Origin: Gyromitra esculenta | Taxonomy: Eukaryota; Ascomycota; Pezizomycetes; Pezizales; Discinaceae | DNA: 64,000 nt | Assembly: GCA_038503075.1 (NCBI GenBank) | Contig: JBCAML010000015.1 | Span: 248,001 to 312,000 of the forward strand | Reading direction: 5' to 3' | In this document: positions 1 to 12,527 of the stretch, piece by piece | How the letters are laid out: every line of letters begins with the position of its first letter | How positions within the stretch are numbered: position 1 is the stretch's first letter | The notes under the pieces: model-generated | The model's input: only the letters and a program-made list of their open reading frames with translations | What the model was told of the DNA's origin: nothing | Databases searched by the model: none | Program-made: the position numbers and the translations under genes

Positions 1-2179
1 AGATCAACGCAATAACGGTCATGTCTAAACCTATTTAACTAGGGTCATCTATAGATCATAGGGCCATTCCACCAGAGGATCGAATATACGCTTATTTAGT
101 GGATATCTGTTCGACTATAAACCCCCCCCTCTTCTTCTTCTTTGACTTCTTCTCATCTCCATTCTCATTCTCCAACCTCTCTCCTTCACTACCCTCGCCC
201 TTCATACTTCGTGCTTGATGCTTTGAGCTCTGCACCTTTCTGATGCTATATCTGATCCATTTTCACTTGTTTCGTTTCGTTTCGTGTATTTTAATCACAT
301 GTCATCACTCGAAAACTAATCTTGCGAGTTTAATAAAAAGCATTTTTCCAGAATGGCTGCAGCTGACATTTTCTGTTCATCTAGCCAAGCACGACGCCCG
401 CCCGATTATACTATCAGTTAGATTCGCTTGGTGCTTGAGTCATCCAGCTTTTTTTTTTTTTGTTAAATCATTGTTTCATTGTTTTATCTAGGTACAAGAA
501 TATCACATTCAACCGAAGTTATAGCGTAAACAAAACCCTGCTTGAGTCATCCAGCTTGTAGCCCTCGCACATATAGCTACAAACCCTCCTTTTCACCAAT
601 CATGACGTGGTTCACATCCATCGTCACATGTGCATGGGACTTTAACCAGCGCGCCTCTTGCTAAAGTGACTAACTAAGACTCTAGACCTTTTATAAAAAC
701 CCTCTTGTTGAACCAGCCATCTCGGTTCGTTTCCACGAGCTGGCCATCTGCGGCTGGACTGAAAATATTTCCAATACTGTCTTACTCCAACCCAGATTTT
801 AACCAGAAACCCGGATCCGGAGTCATTCTACATTTTCAATCTTATCAATGACCGAGTTTTCGACCAAAATTCAATTACAGTATTACATATAAAAACGTTT
901 TATTCAAAGATATATAGTTAGATCTTAGGATTCTGTCAGTTCCAAGGCTTTGATCACAATCCAATTGTCAGAAACAACTCTACGCCTTTATGGCAAAAGG
1001 CCGGTGTACCGTATAAGCCAACTTCCTCTTCTAAGGCTTTCGGTAAGGCCTAGGTTCAAACATGAGCTCTTCCAGCCCCCTAGACAACCAACCGCGAAAA
1101 CCCGGTGCAGGCCTTAGGTTACTCTATACGCTACAGTCGCTTGGCTGAAAGTATATACATTTAAGAGGACCCCAAAAACCCCTCTCTCAAAATGACGACC
1201 GTCATCCTCCCTGCACAGAAGCACGATAAACCCCGAAAATCCAATTGCAGGCCAAGTAATAGAATGAGATACGAGGACATATATAAATAAGCTCTATTTC
1301 AGGGTTCGACTTAGCCCCACCCACGCTAGCGCTTGGGGCTATGTAGAATGTCGTCGCCTCTGGTTTCAGTACGGGCCTATAGAGTGGCAGACTATTTAGT
1401 GAGAGAAATTGAATGGAGAGGGAGCACAGCCACATAGGGCGAAAGTGATGGACAAATCCTTCTAACAAAATTATTACCACCTGACTACGAACACGTTCTA
1501 CAAAACCGTTATCAGGCTAAGACATTGGGCCCACATGTGATTTATACGTGGTCAAACCGGAAATCAATACACACGGAATGAAGTACACAAGTAAACACGT
1601 GGTTAATTTTTGCATAGTCCATCACTCGCTAGCCCAATAACCACCAGTAGACCGAGGCCCCAGATATTTTTATCCCCAAGACAAATGCGATCAGAGAATT
1701 TACAATTATCTTATTAGTGATGATCGCCGCATACTGCCCACGAAGACCACCTCTGTCCAGGCTCTACCAGCGGTTTCTAGGGATAGGCTACATGAGAGAC
1801 GTTGAAAACTAATTTTCTATTGGATATTCTTAATCGTTCCAATCAACCGAAAAATACTACCTGAGCTCCCAGACAAGAATTTGATACTCAGAGTATATCG
1901 TCCAACAATATTAGGGAGGCAGAGAATTCCTATTGGCGAATTAAACTCCGAGTGACGTGTCATGAATTTCACTGTAGCCACCCTAGAAAACAGAGGGTTC
2001 GCCTCATGCTCAATATCCTAAATTAAAACTACGTTTATACACTACTAATAATTACCTTTTTGTGATCATGACTTGATTGTAAAAATCGGCGCCAATGGGA
2101 AAATTTCAGCCATCTGGATCCCTAACTGGTCGTTCGGGTTTCAGTTCATGTTGGCTTAGCTGAGCGTACACGTAGAAAG
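1..2179. other. Intergenic, no gene seen
   Basis: No reading frame here looks like a gene on either strand; all are short and unrelated to any family I know. A pyrimidine-rich stretch lies near 125-200. A short direct repeat (GCTTGAGTCATCCAGCTT) occurs near 433 and again near 540. The base composition and lack of coding signal fit decayed repeat-derived DNA. Confidence 0.6.
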
Positions 2180-2181
2180 TA

Positions 2182-2417
2182 CTACGGGGGTCGGGGAAAT
2201 TCTGATGACAGGTGGCGGTGCAGCTCTTTTTCCGGGTGTTCAAACTCGCTTGAATTTCATAGCTCTACTAACTAACTTCACCCAATCTTTAATACATAGA
2301 ATTTACTACCTCTTACCATTTTTATTAGGCCTCTCAGAGAGTTGTGGAGTGGGAAGAAAGACCAGCAGTTCTTACTTGCACCGCCACCTGTCATTAGACT
2401 TTCCCCGACCCCCGTAG
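2182..2417. mobile_element. MITE-like inverted-repeat element A, TA-flanked
   Basis: A 236-bp element bounded by inverted repeats of about 40 bp that begin CTACGGGGGTCGGGGAAA. The left arm is 2182-2221 and the right arm about 2377-2417, with only a few mismatches. Both ends are directly flanked by TA (2180-2181 and 2418-2419). TA duplication is the insertion signature of Tc1/mariner-like elements. No transposase is encoded, so this is inferred to be a non-autonomous element. Confidence 0.75.
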
Positions 2418-3243
2418 TACATGCAGTTCTACTCTCTGCACTGACATCCAGATCTACCCAAATTCCCGATAGTTCTCTCGAGGATTAAATCTGATATACC
2501 CGCTTCCCCACTAAGGTCATGGGGCTAAAGATTTAGTAACAGTCGCGCTAGTAGCGACACCAGTGTCAAGCTGAGCTAGTAATAAAGGAACATGCGTGCC
2601 CAAGATTTAGAATGCAGTTGCTTTCCGATGCAGTATCTAATCCGATTGCCATCGGTATTGGTTCTTTTTTACCCCTCTCGCGAGGCTCGTATAAAAACGG
2701 TGCAAATTCTACCGTATTGAGCTGAGAGCATTATCAGCCAGCTTAGAGTTGTTCTAGAAGATTCGCCGCGCGCCGCACTGATTCATGATACGAATGTTCG
2801 AGTTCTCCGATTTGTACGATGCTTGTTTTTTCCCTTGGGCTTATAGCTAAGATCTGGGCTAAAAATAAATAAATAATTCGTATTCCGGGTTAACAACCGC
2901 CGTTCGACTTTGGTGTAAGCCTTCTCCAAACACTTGGTTGATTTGTGATGCGGAAGGTGCTATTTTGGGCCTCGGGCTCTGCAGCTAATGTCTCAGATAT
3001 CGATATCTGGATCATAACAGGCATTTCTTATGTGGACTACTTGAAGATGCTTAGTTGAAGAAAACTCAATAACTCTCTGAGGTCTATCTGTCAAGAAGAC
3101 GAAGCGCTTTGATAGGTATATACCGTGGCCTACCATAATATTCTAACTAGTACTACGCGGTGCTTTATCGCCTTCCAGAGCCCAGGGATATATGCTTACA
3201 AGCTAAAATCTAAACAGATCTATGATTCAAACAGTTATATCTA
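2418..3243. other. Intergenic, no gene seen
   Basis: About 0.8 kb between two inverted-repeat elements. No coding region, RNA gene or clear repeat was recognised on either strand. Confidence 0.5.
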
Positions 3244-3414
3244 CTCGTGTTGCCGAGTTGCTATTGCTTTCCCCTTTATAGAAGTAGATCTGCCCACCAA
3301 AAACTACCCAGCGAGACCGCCATGAGAGGTTAATTCTTGGAAAGTTTCCTACTTACGTAAGAATCCAGATCTATTTCCTAGATCGGGAAAGCAATAGCAA
3401 CTCGGCGACATGAG
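3244..3414. mobile_element. MITE-like inverted-repeat element B, copy 1
   Basis: A 171-bp element with arms of about 30 bp: CTCGTGTTGCCGAGTTGC at 3244 and its inverse ending CTCGGCGACATGAG at 3414, with two mismatches. TA flanks both ends (3242-3243 and 3415-3416). The outer 15 bp match the terminus of a second element at 36704-36793, although the interiors differ. This is best read as one family of TA-targeting, non-autonomous DNA elements. Confidence 0.75.
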
Positions 3415-6400
3415 TAGATGGAGTTAAGCTATGCAATCTAAATTATTATTTCGTTTTTTTTGAAATGACTGAGCAGTCTTAGCTAGTTAGATTAGATAAA
3501 TTAATATATGAAAATTCCCCAAAATGGTTAAAATTATCTGGTTTAATTTCTAGTTGGAAATGCCGAAAGGGTTGGTAGCGTTAGAATGTTAGAAGTCGTT
3601 TTTAATACATATAATGTAAAAGATTTATCAGCTTGGTGAGAAGAGGGAGTTTTCCAGAACAAACACATTTCAGCACAGCAAATCTATTGGCAATCAATCC
3701 CTGCAGGATACTCTAATCCAAACCCGAATTTTTAGGAAGGCGGTAATCCAATGGAAATTGAATATATTTCTTTCGATAGATTAGCCGAAATCCCGCGAGT
3801 TCGCAACAAAAACCGCATTTTTACTGTGTAAAGCTATCAGTTGAGCTCGAAAGAGAAGGTAGCTACGAATTGACTTTATGACATGTAAAGCTTCAGTCTA
3901 TAGGTCTACGTGGCACATCATATTAGCGACATGTTTCTGGGCCAAAAGAGTAATTACTTAGTCTATTTTCTGAAACACAAGCTCTTCCTACGGATCACCG
4001 TCCCATTCTGAGCACATCGTGTTCAAACTGCCGTGTGACTTTTACAATAGCCCTGGGGGGATGTTCTGCGATGAATGGTTGATCAACGAGTCCTTGGGAG
4101 TCTTGGGAGATTTAAAAGTTCGAGACCATGTACAGGAGTCGCTATAAACCCCCTAAATGAATCTAGTCTTTAGGTTGGCCGCCTAAGATAACCTATTTTC
4201 TCCAAAATAATATACGGAAATGCACATGTCTAGTTGCGTCTATAGGAAGCGGAGATACTAAGTGCGGTAATATTAAAGTGCACAAATAGTCTAATCTAAG
4301 GGTGCTTAAGGAAGTGCATGAGTAGCGACATCCTGCGAGGGTTTGTTCAATCATATTGTGAATTAGGTACTAAGTATCAAGCTAAGCTAGAACGACATCG
4401 TGGGCTTTGTAGAAGGGGAGCTCGGGCTTATGACACTTGCGGTTAATCGACGTCAATTCGCCCAATCACATCGAGATAGTGCTGCTAACTACTAGTTCAG
4501 TTTACCGAAGTGTGAATTCCGAGCATGGGAGCCATGATGCGGCTTATCTCTAGCCGGAACTGCAGGAGTCCATGGCGTTTTTCTATCATCGCAGAGTACA
4601 ACAGTCACGAGTAACCTGATGGAAAGGTTAACGCGAGACATTCCCTGCATAACGTTGAGAGACATATTTTCTATTTTTGCTTTTAGCTTTTCTCCCACAT
4701 CATCTGTCAACAAGTACCTGTAGGTTTGCGCCAGGAAATATTTTATTAAGATGAAAATAATCGTGGGTAACTGGGCCAGAGATCTAATACCACGTCGGAA
4801 AGTCGGTACTGCCGCTATCCTGTCACGGTGTGTACTCTTCCCATCCCAGCATTTCGAACCGGCCCAAGAGTCATCCCAACCGGGTAGAGATTGTCAGATT
4901 TTCCCTGTGGCGTTCTATCTATCAAACAGCAGAACGGACAATGGTTGATGCGGAAAGAAGCTGGATGGAAGTGTGCGTGTGAGGCGCCCATGTGCTGGCG
5001 CTGAGATGGGATCTGCGCACGGTTGTCAGCATGAGCACTTCTGAGACCTCTTTGCCCTGCTGTACTGTATAGTATCAGATTACTTGGGTATATATGAATT
5101 TCTTGCGGGCGTGCTTGCTTATAACCGCTTGTGATTACTACCATTGCTGACGTTCGAAAAAAAAAATTCGGAAGGAAAAAGAATCGGCTGTTATCTCCAG
5201 GGCCCAGGATGCCTTTTTCTTTGCTTTTTCTTTGCTGCAAACACATAAAAATCGGGTTTTGCCATATGGGAATAATTCGTTTCTTTTCTTTTTTGTTCCG
5301 CTGGGATTTTTTCTCGTGTGTGACACTAGGGTAGCACAGTGTCCTCCTTTCAACTGGTTACCGCTAAAATCCTTTAATTTCTAATTTATTAATCTTTTCG
5401 GGAACAATTGGAATTAGGCGGGAATCTTTCTTTCTTTCTCTTCCGGCTACCGTTTCGTCTTGTCTTGTATCGGGAATTTTCGTGAAGTCCATCCGTCGGC
5501 CGTTAGGCATGATGTTGAGAAGCACGCACAGCGACGGCGAGAGTGGGGTCTGTTTTGAATGTGGTGACAATATTGCTACAACGCTTGCTTATTTGGGTGT
5601 AAATTAATGAAAATTAAGGTAGCGGGGCAGTGGGGCTATAGGAGCTGCCACGCGATGATGTGATGTAAGTTCAACACCGTGCTCATTTAGGTAGTTGTTG
5701 AGAATTCAAGACTGATGGAGTCTTGGAAAAGGTCTTGGAAAAGGTCTTGGAAGGGAGAATAAGTGGAGAAGATAAACGAAGGTGCCATCCAGCCCATCCG
5801 AAGACGAGCAGAAAGGTTTACGTCCGTATATGATGAGTGGTAAATGAAGAGTTAGTTAGCCAATTACTGTACGCAAATACCGCGATTTAAACGGAAGAAT
5901 TCGAGCTCCTTGTTCCGATGCCCAGACTAGGACGGCGAGAACGCCTTATGGAATGAATGCGTGTGGTTAAGTGAGTATAGCAAAGTGTCTTGGCCGCGTT
6001 GAAGTGTATGGGGTGGGATTGGATGACGTCCCGGGGGAGGGGGGTTGAAGTATAGACAAGGCAAGTCATTGCTAGTTGCGGTAAGGGAAGGAAAGGGCAT
6101 AGGCAGCCACCAACAGGGAGTAGAGAATCCAATTCGATAGGGTTCGCTAAATTATTAGTCGTGATTCCTGTCGTTTCTGTGCATGCGTGCCCGTGGAGCA
6201 AATAATAATAAGATAGACACCTGCGTCTACTCTCTTTACTTACCCTGCGAAGTGCCGGGGACCGTGGCCTTCTTTTTCTCTCCCTTTTCTTTTCCCGTTC
6301 TCTGATTTGATTATATCGCCCGTCATTCGCCCCTCCTCTTCTGCTTTCTCTTCTATTTACATTCTATCTTGCGCCCTCTTCCTCTCGCCCTTCTATTGTG

Positions 6401-6940
6401 GCAACCTTAGCCTCCACGTTGATTGCGCACAATTAGATCAGGCAGCGGAAGCGAAAGCGGATAATATATAACCACTATTTCTCTTGCCCCAGTCACTACA
6501 ACTTCCTCGGACGCGACGACAAAGAAGGTTCTCTGCACCGTGGTGAAACAACACAACTGCTGGAATTTCTTGGATCACGGATCCTACTGCTCTGAGTCTG
6601 TGAGGTTTGTCTTTGTGCCCTGTTCTTGTTGAGCACATATCAGTTTTGACAGTTGACGTTTAACAGTTGACGTTTGACTCTTTCGCAGCTGTCTTGTTCG
6701 GCAAGTCTATCCTCTCCAGAGCTTCATTCCCGCGCCAGAGTTAAAACGAAATCAAACGATCCGGAAGCGAAACTTCGCGAAACTTCCAGCAGCACTGGAG
6801 CGAGGTCGGGAACGACGCTAGCTCCTGTCACCGTTCTTGGTTTCTAGAACGTCACACGACACAAGTACACAACATCATCTTTGTCGGGGGATTTGAGCTA
6901 CACAACCACGTAACGTAACGAAAACGGAGGAGCCTTTGAG
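3415..6940. other. Intergenic region upstream of NHA1
   Basis: No convincing gene. Small tandem repeats are visible: three GTCTTGGAA units separated by AAAG near 5722-5755, and two ACAGTTGACGTTT units near 6648-6675. The stretch at about 6250-6420 is strongly pyrimidine-rich (CTTCTTTTTCTC-like), as is common just upstream of fungal transcription starts, and probably belongs to the NHA1 promoter. A 143-codon minus-strand frame at 4815-5246 has no recognisable feature. Confidence 0.5.
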
Positions 6941-7385
6941 ATGGCGTGGGAGCATCTAACAGTGAGTCTAATTTCTGATTTACTTTTACCTCGATTTCTC
7001 TTTTTTCTCTTCTTGCTCTTGCTCTTGCTCTTCTTTCCTTTCTGTCCTTTTTCGGCGCCTGGGGTTTCGGGGGAATACGGATGTCTGGTGTAATTTGGGA
7101 AATATGCACTGCATCGCTACGTTGGGCCTCTTGCCTCCGGGCCAGGATTTTTGAGGAAGGACTGTGCGTGATGGGATGATAGCTATCGGTGAATTGGGTA
7201 GGTGTTGCCGTTGTCGGATCATATTCGGAAGAATCTATCGGTTCGCTCGGTAGCTTTTTTTCCTTTTGAAGGAGCTCTTGGAAGTTGGAGGCAGAGAGAG
7301 GAGTTTTTTTTCTCTCGATACGTTTGCTCGCCCATTCGGCTTTGCTTTTCTCGTTGCTGTGGGTTTTCCGACCCAAGGTGTCCAT
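6852..7385 (-). CDS. Hypothetical basic protein, antisense within NHA1 intron 1 (doubtful)
   Basis: An open frame on the opposite strand to NHA1, from an ATG at 7385 to a stop at 6852, would give 177 residues. It lies mostly inside the 666-nt first intron of NHA1 and runs across NHA1 exon 1 and its leader. The product would be rich in Lys, Arg, Glu and Ser, with a strongly basic run around the middle ([18 protein letters not shown]), and has no domain I recognise. A GAG|GTAAAAG sequence near 6990 could be a splice donor, which would shorten or change the C-terminus. The frame continues upstream of the ATG without a stop to about 7487. Frames of this length occur elsewhere in this window in non-coding, pyrimidine-biased DNA, so chance is a real alternative. 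Confidence 0.25.
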   Translation of the reverse strand: MDTLGRKTHSNEKSKAEWASKRIERKKTPLSASNFQELLQKEKKLPSEPIDSSEYDPTTATPTQFTDSYHPITHSPSSKILARRQEAQRSDAVHISQITPDIRIPPKPQAPKKDRKERRARARARREKREIEVKVNQKLDSLLDAPTPSQRLLRFRYVTWLCSSNPPTKMMLCTCVV

Positions 7386-10300
7386 AACGGATGTCGGCCA
7401 TGCAGGTGGTGGGACCTTGGCGCATATCTTGGCGTGGGGTTCGTTGATGGTAGCGATGATTGGCGAACTTCTGGGGTTGGAGTCCAATTCGTAATTTCGA
7501 GCTTTGAGTGTGGGCCTTTTATTCGATTTTTAAAGCGGTTTTAAAGTTTTTTTTATGTTTTCTCACGTTTTTTTAACGGTATACATGGGGGAACGTTTTT
7601 CGAGATGCTAACAGATGAGAGTTTTAGATCAACAAGCCGCATCTGGCGTATACTATTCTCGGCGGATTCACATGCATCTTCATGTTGGTGTCTCTATTTG
7701 TTAAAGAAAAGCTGTACATCGGTGAAGCTAGTAAGTTTGCTCCACATCATCTTTGGTCTGAGCATTGCTGATCTCGATTTCTTAGCTGTCGCTACACTAT
7801 GCGGTATCATATTCGGGCCTCACGGCGCAGGGCTGTTGGATCCTAGGACATGGGGAAATGTCGATCAAATTACGCTGGAGGCCTCGCGAATTGTGCTCGT
7901 TGTTCAATGTTTTGCCGTCGGTGTCGAATTGCCAAAGGTATATTTCATCTTGCTGTTTTGCCCCATCCTAATTGCACGGGCTTACGTGGATGTCTAGAAA
8001 TACATGGAACGTCACTGGAAGTCTGTTCTGATCCTTCTGATCCCTGTAATGACCTGGGGTTGGCTCATGACATCGCTGTTCATCTGGTGGATGATTGAGC
8101 CACTGACTTGGCTCGAGTCACTTGCCTGCGCTGCATGCGTCACCGCCACTGATCCAGTCCTTGCGTCCTCTGTTGTTGGCAAGGGAAAGTTCGCCCGACG
8201 TATCCCGAAACATTTACGTGACATTCTATCTGCCGAGTCCGGGTGCAACGATGGTATGGCATTCCCATTCATCTACCTCGCCTTGTACCTTATCCACTAC
8301 CGCCCGGATGCGACTTCAGTTTTCCAGCATTGGTTCTGCCTGACGGTCTTGTATGAGTGTGTCTTCGGCTCCGTATATGGTGTCTGTATTGGATATGCTG
8401 GTCGACAGGCTATCAAATGGGCTGAAAGGAAGAATCTAATCGATCGCGAGAGTTTTCTCGTATTTTACTTCGTGCTCGCATTGTGGTGTGCAGGAACTGG
8501 TAGTATGCTAGGACTTGATGATCTTCTTGTGGGTTTCTGTGCTGGTGTCGCCTTCTCAAATGACGGGTGGTTCGCGCAGAAAACGGAGGAGTCACACGTG
8601 TCCAACGTTATCGATTTACTTCTCAATCTGGGATATTTCGTTTACTTTGGCTCTATCATCCCTTGGAATTCCTTTAATAATGCGGAATTCGGCATCACAC
8701 CATGGAGATTGGTTGTGATAGCGATACTGGTTATATTCTTCCGCAGAATTCCTATAATGGTTGCGCTGAAGCCAGTCATACCGGATATCAAGACCTGGCG
8801 TGAAGCATTGTTTGCTGGTCACTTTGGTCCCATCGGCGTCGGTGCTATATTCGTTGCTATCCTGGCAAGAGCTGAGTTAGAGGTTGGAAGTACGACGCCC
8901 CTCGAGCAGCTGCCATCCAAAGAACATCACAATTATCTCCTTATTCAGGTGATTTGGCCCATCACGACATTTCTGGTGATTTCTTCGATTGTGGTCCATG
9001 GGTCATCTATTGCGGTTTTCACTTTGGGCAAACGAATCAACACAATGAAGATCACCATGTCCTACACCACCGCTAATGAAGAGCCTAGTTGGCTTGCAAG
9101 ACTTCCAAGGATAACACCGCGGACTTCCATGTCTATTCGCAAACCCGACCCGGATGAATCCACCGACGAGAAACAAAATGGTATGGAAGGGCTTTTCCCT
9201 CCAGGGACATTGCCACCTCCAGGTGGTGTTCCGGGTGGATTTTTATTACCGAAGGAACTACTTGACAGTCCAGCTGTCAGCAGACCTGGAAGTAGACCTG
9301 CTAGTCTTAAAACAAAGCGTAGGAGGAACTGGGAGTCAGGAATGGGGCCCGGGGGCCCGATATCTGATTCTGCGATTGCACCTAGACGGAGAAGACCAGA
9401 AGCCCTCGAGACCAGCCCAGAGACAACAGAGAGAGGAAGACAATATGGATACGAACTACCATCACCGACCCCGCCAGCAGAAAGTCAGAACAATAACGGC
9501 CTCAGCGCTTTCCAAGAAGGACATGATATTATTCTAGAGAACAAACAAGGCGAAGTTGTTGGGCAAGGAAGGTCGCCAGAAAGGCACAACGAAAATCATA
9601 ATGATGAGCACATTGGCCCCTTCGACACCAACCATCTCCAGGCAGCAGGAAAGAAGTTGATGCACCATCACCAAGAAAGACAGGAGAAGAACCGCGAAGA
9701 TATTGAGAAGCTGCAATCATCATTACCAATGACGATGGCTGTCACAGATGAGAGGTCTGCACTTCACGCTGCGCGCGCAGAAAGTAGCAGCAATGGTCGC
9801 ACCAGGAAACCAGCGTGGGCATATAGATTTGACGATAATATCATCGTAGAAGACGAAGATGGTGAAGTTATTAGACGCTACAAGATTCCGAAAACCAACG
9901 TCCGACCGTCAGGCCCTCGGAAAAGCAGCGCTTGGACTGAATGGGCGGGCATGTTTTCGAAGATGGGAAAACCCAAAGCCGGGCCTTCATCTGGTGCTGC
10001 GGGCGAAGAAGAAGAAGACGACGACGACGCTAAGACGGTGTATTCTCAGAGCGAAGAGGATCATCATGGCATCCACTTCCGCATGCACGACGAGCGTGGT
10101 AGGAAGATGAGCAAGCAGGATTTCCTCCACCAACTCCAGAAGATGGATCCCCATGCTAGGGCAGCGATGGTGAGCAGAAGTGACTTGTTTGGAGGGCAGG
10201 AGGAACAGCTGGCATCCGCACTGAGGGGCAATGCTACCGGTGGCGAAAAAGAATTGCGCCAAGTGCCATCGCATCCGAATGAAGGTGAATTCGCACAACC

Positions 10301-10658
10301 AGAGGCTCCTTCAGGGTCAGGATCGTCCACGGCAACCGTTGGATCTCAATCAGGTTTCAAATCTGGCCTTCCGGCCCCGTCGGTTGAGAAATTGGGCGAT
10401 GAGAGAGATGAAGAGACTGCAGCGGAGAGGAAGCGTCGTGAAGCAGCGCTCGGTATCATTACGAACGAAGACTCGGATAGCGAGGATGATGGTCAGTTTA
10501 GGCAAGGCGCTGTTTCGCCGGTCAGGAGTCCTGGTATCAGGTTTGCAGATCAACAGACTGCTGGCGCAGCGTCTGGGGCTCCGGGACCATTAGCGCCGAG
10601 AGGAACGACACTGAGTTGGGGAAAGGGCGTAGTGGGGAAAGGCAAAGGAAAAGAGTGA
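6941..10658 (+). CDS. nha1: Plasma-membrane Na+(K+)/H+ antiporter, Nha1/Sod2 type
   Basis: Encodes an alkali-cation/proton antiporter that exports Na+ or K+ in exchange for H+ at the plasma membrane. My spliced model has four exons: 6941-6961, 7628-7730, 7786-7937 and 7998-10658, giving 978 residues. The first exon codes only MAWEHLT and joins to [14 protein letters not shown], which matches the conserved start of this family. Transport-domain signatures include [33 protein letters not shown] (Asp144) and [14 protein letters not shown] (Asn176-Asp177). Multiple membrane segments fill roughly residues 10-440. The remaining 530 residues are a hydrophilic, Ser/Pro/Glu-rich cytoplasmic tail, long as in Nha1 proteins. 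Introns 2 and 3 are about 55-60 nt, but intron 1 is 666 nt, unusually long here, and carries an antisense frame (6852-7385). The GTGAGT donor and the GCTAAC branch site before TTTTAG support intron 1. The antiporter identity is secure; the first exon is inferred from homology. Confidence 0.93.
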
Positions 10659-11686
10659 CCCGCTGTGGTTTCTAAGATGATTGGCTTGTGAGAGTATGCG
10701 TTGGGAATGATATTTACATGCTGATGGTTCTCACGAACAACGGTAAAGTATTCTCTTATTTGTTTTTCCAGTCTTAAAAGTCACGGCTATTTTTTTGAAT
10801 TTCCTTCCACATACGGCGCATCGTTTTTAAAATGGGGTTGTCATGTATGATCATGTCATGGGCTTTGATTTCGTGTTTGTTCTTTCTTTCTCTAATGTTT
10901 GACATCTAACCAATTTTATGATTTTTTCTTTGGAAGCATCTTATGGGGAATCATGGCGATGGGCATGGGAACGAAGAGAGGGGAGCTGGAGATTTCATAC
11001 CATCGTATTACCATAGCTAAAAGGTGTTTGCGTCACATTGTTGAATGGCGTTTTTTTCTTTTTTTTGTCCCTTGGTATTTGGTATTTTATCTTTGGTCTT
11101 TTGGTCTGGGGCTTTTTTTCTTTCGATCTTCTTAGCTTTTTTGAATGATGATAATGGTTACATGTATGTTACAACTTTGTCTACGAGGGGTTTGAATGGA
11201 GTTGGGCTGTGTTTGTACATGTCTGTAAGTACTGTTCATACTTGCATACCTTAGGTTCACTCTGGCTGCTATGGCTATGATATATACATGATAAGATAAT
11301 CTTTTTGAATTTTGGGGGGAGAAAAGGTTGTGGATTGAAGTTTGGGGTTGTGTATAACCGAGTTCGTAACTGTACCCAGGTTATATGTACGCCTACTTAA
11401 GATTAGATCAAAGCGGGAGTGCTAATGCGCGCGTTAAACAAACGATCTTGCATCGTAAGACTGTAAAATTTACTAGAACCAGTTACCTAAAACCAATTTT
11501 ATCCATCCAAGTTTTATTTTTACTAGCTGATGCAGGTATTATGAGGGTCCTGTACGTTGCTAGACCTAACCTAGCATCAACGCTATCCATTTTAACCATA
11601 ATATATCACTCGGATACCTTGAGTGGTGGTGACCGTGGAAGCATTTGTTCCGTTTCAAAGTAGCGAAATGAGACACTAGGACATCA
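10659..11686. other. Intergenic downstream of NHA1
   Basis: Presumed 3' untranslated and terminator region of NHA1, followed by unassigned sequence up to tRNA-Arg. Rich in T runs; no coding region recognised. Confidence 0.5.
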
Positions 11687-11782
11687 GCCCTGCTGGCGCA
11701 ATGGTAGCGCGTCAGACTTCTATCATTCTATCCGGATTTTGGGACAATCTGAAGGTTGCGGGTTCGAGCCCCGCGTAGGGTT
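11687..11782 (+). tRNA. tRNA-Arg (TCT) with intron
   Basis: Folds as a complete tRNA. Acceptor strand GCCCTGC pairs with GTAGGGT (with G-T pairs). The D arm has GCGC/GCGC stems, the anticodon stem is TCAGA/TCTGA, and the T arm is GCGGG-TTCGAGC-CCCGC. The anticodon loop reads CT-TCT-A, giving anticodon TCT (arginine, AGA codons). A 24-nt intron (11723-11746) interrupts the loop one base 3' of the anticodon, the canonical site for nuclear tRNA introns. Internal promoter boxes A (GGCGCAATGGTAG-like) and B (GGTTCGAGCC) are present. Confidence 0.92.
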
Positions 11783-12527
11783 CTGATCATCTAATTCTTT
11801 TTATTTTTTTCCTTCCGAAAGTAATACGAGGGCAGAGAGGGACCGTGGTTCTTTGCTGCTCGGGAGGGGTTCGGGTAGATGGATTCTGCGGGCGATTCTC
11901 AAAAGCCTGATTTAATGAGCTGAACGCAACTGGGACTAATGTTCTTGATTGCTTGATCAGACCATAGAATATAAAATGGAAGATCCAGACTAATATAACC
12001 TTTGTACACCTAGTGATTTAGTAACACTAGCTTACCATTTATCTATCCATTCGGCATAGTAGATACTACGATATCACTCGAGTTGTGTCCACGTATCCCG
12101 TAACTTCTCACACATGCTGTCGTTGGAATACCCTAATATATCCAGTACTTAACCTACTATTATAGTGATTAAGGCAAGAGGGCACGGATCTACTTTTAAT
12201 CCATAGGGACCTTCTCGTGGGAACTAGTGAGCTCAGAGTATCGTTTCGTTATCATTTCTTATGTCCATGAGCAATATTGATAATTGGTAGGATGCTTGCA
12301 TTATTAAAGATACATAAGCCCCTAAGAGTTAGAGCAACCATTACCACGCTAGCCATGATCTATCTTCTACCCACACACACGTACATATCTAATATCAAGC
12401 CTCCTCCATCGCTCCCCTAATTACTTACGCCTGATGCTGAAAAAAATCAAAACTACGATTAGAAAGGATAGCGAAAGAAAACACCAGCGGCTCAGATCGA
12501 GGAAAAAAAAAGACAAAAAAATAATGA
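11783..12527. other. Intergenic between tRNA genes
   Basis: T-rich sequence directly after tRNA-Arg (TTCTTTTTATTTTTTT) fits an RNA polymerase III terminator. The rest has no gene I can support. Confidence 0.5.

Noticed and set aside
4815..5246. 143-codon minus-strand frame
   Set aside because: No domain, no nearby splice partners, and unlike any family I know.
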